DNA from: Paraspadella gotoi
Lineage: Eukaryota; Chaetognatha
DNA length: 64,000 bases
Direction: 5' to 3'
Assembly: GCA_051294375.1 (NCBI GenBank)
Contig: JBJCIZ010000028.1
Location: 1,770,542 to 1,834,541 of the forward strand
In this document: piece by piece, positions 63,748 to 64,000 of the stretch
Numbering within the stretch: the stretch's first letter is position 1
How the letters are laid out: each line of letters starts with the position of its first letter
The notes under the pieces: generated by a model
Database searches by the model: none
What the model was told of the DNA's origin: nothing
Seen by the model: only the letters and a program-made list of their open reading frames with translations
Program-made: the position numbers and the translations under genes

Positions 63748-64000
63748 ATAGAAGGCATTTCGCATATGGCGTTGATAGTGACACTGGACTTATTGGTAAT
63801 CTGAGTAATGATTGTAAATGTAAGAGTGACCTATTAGACCAATTAGTCCGATTTAAATCTCCAAATATAATGATGTTCTGCAGTTGGAGGATGCATGATA
63901 TCTTTCTATTTGTATCAATGATCATTTCTACAATCAGCTTGGGCAAATCTTCTACAGCAATGCAGATGAAGTATTTTAACTCACAACTTTCTGTGGGGAA
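63748..64000 (+). CDS. XK-related-like membrane protein, next exon, runs off the window
   Basis: After TTTATTTGCAG a frame stays open for 84 codons to the window end. Its phase (two bases complete the codon left by the exon ending at 57474) keeps one frame. The protein has a polar Cys-containing loop (GNLSNDCKCKSDLLDQL), then FCSWRMHDIFLFVSMIISTI and SLGKSSTAMQMKYF. In XK-related proteins a loop and then a helix with S.l.S.sw....Y follow the PQ helix of the previous exon, which is the order seen here. The rest of the gene lies beyond 64000. Confidence 0.55.

Noticed and set aside
1-64000. CRISPR array or bacterial operon
   Set aside because: The tandem repeats have no regular unique spacers, and the genes have spliceosomal introns. 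This is eukaryotic DNA.

Overview
The window is AT-rich, intron-bearing animal DNA, most likely from an invertebrate. It holds spliced metazoan-type genes, LTR retroelements, a hAT-like transposase gene, many (CT)n tracts and degenerate TTAGGG-like arrays. I cannot name the species. Gaps of 10 to 400 N (4679-4688, 6839-6863, 7474-7657, 8985-9384, 9476-9500, 18158-18257, 28909-28918, 29677-29686, 31519-31528, 35114-35213, 48248-48272) and many one-base differences between repeat copies point to a scaffolded assembly in which some stretches may carry indel errors.

Layout. 1-9.5 kb: telomere-like tandem repeats, two chimeric ORFs sharing one leader, gag-like fragments, a TTAA-flanked MITE and a high-copy repeat called family A here. 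9.5-13.85 kb: a very degenerate 13-bp minisatellite. 14-25.7 kb: families A, B and C, a 46-bp perfect palindrome, a GC-rich island at 18.26-19.6 kb, an 18-bp minisatellite, a large inverted repeat and a tRNA-like sequence. 27.9-35.1 kb: a decayed Ty3/gypsy-type retrotransposon (LTR, extended tRNA-like primer site, gag, protease, RT, RNase H, an OTU-like domain, integrase). 35.2-40.7 kb: unassigned DNA, homopurine/homopyrimidine tracts, a G4 motif and more repeats. 41.2-45.1 kb: a complete three-exon hAT-like transposase gene. 45.8-48.25 kb: a second copy of the retrotransposon LTR on the minus strand, a rearranged TRIM element and a second family C copy. 51.5-52.8 kb: a minus-strand lipid phosphate phosphatase (wunen-like) gene full of frameshifts. 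56.2 kb: a gag fragment. 57.0-64.0 kb: two exons of an XK-related-like membrane protein gene that runs off the right edge; its 6.3-kb intron carries an intact TRIM and further repeats.

How the parts relate. Only three host-type loci can be supported: the hAT-like gene, the phosphatase-like locus and the XK-related-like gene. The rest is mobile-element and tandem-repeat DNA. The most unusual items are: the OTU-like domain between RNase H and integrase, apparently without its catalytic residues; an LTR with five heat-shock-element-like sites, all present in both copies; the TRIM element whose LTR holds a 72-nt tRNA-like domain; and the phosphatase locus, whose second active-site motif is rebuilt across an intron but whose exons are repeatedly out of frame.
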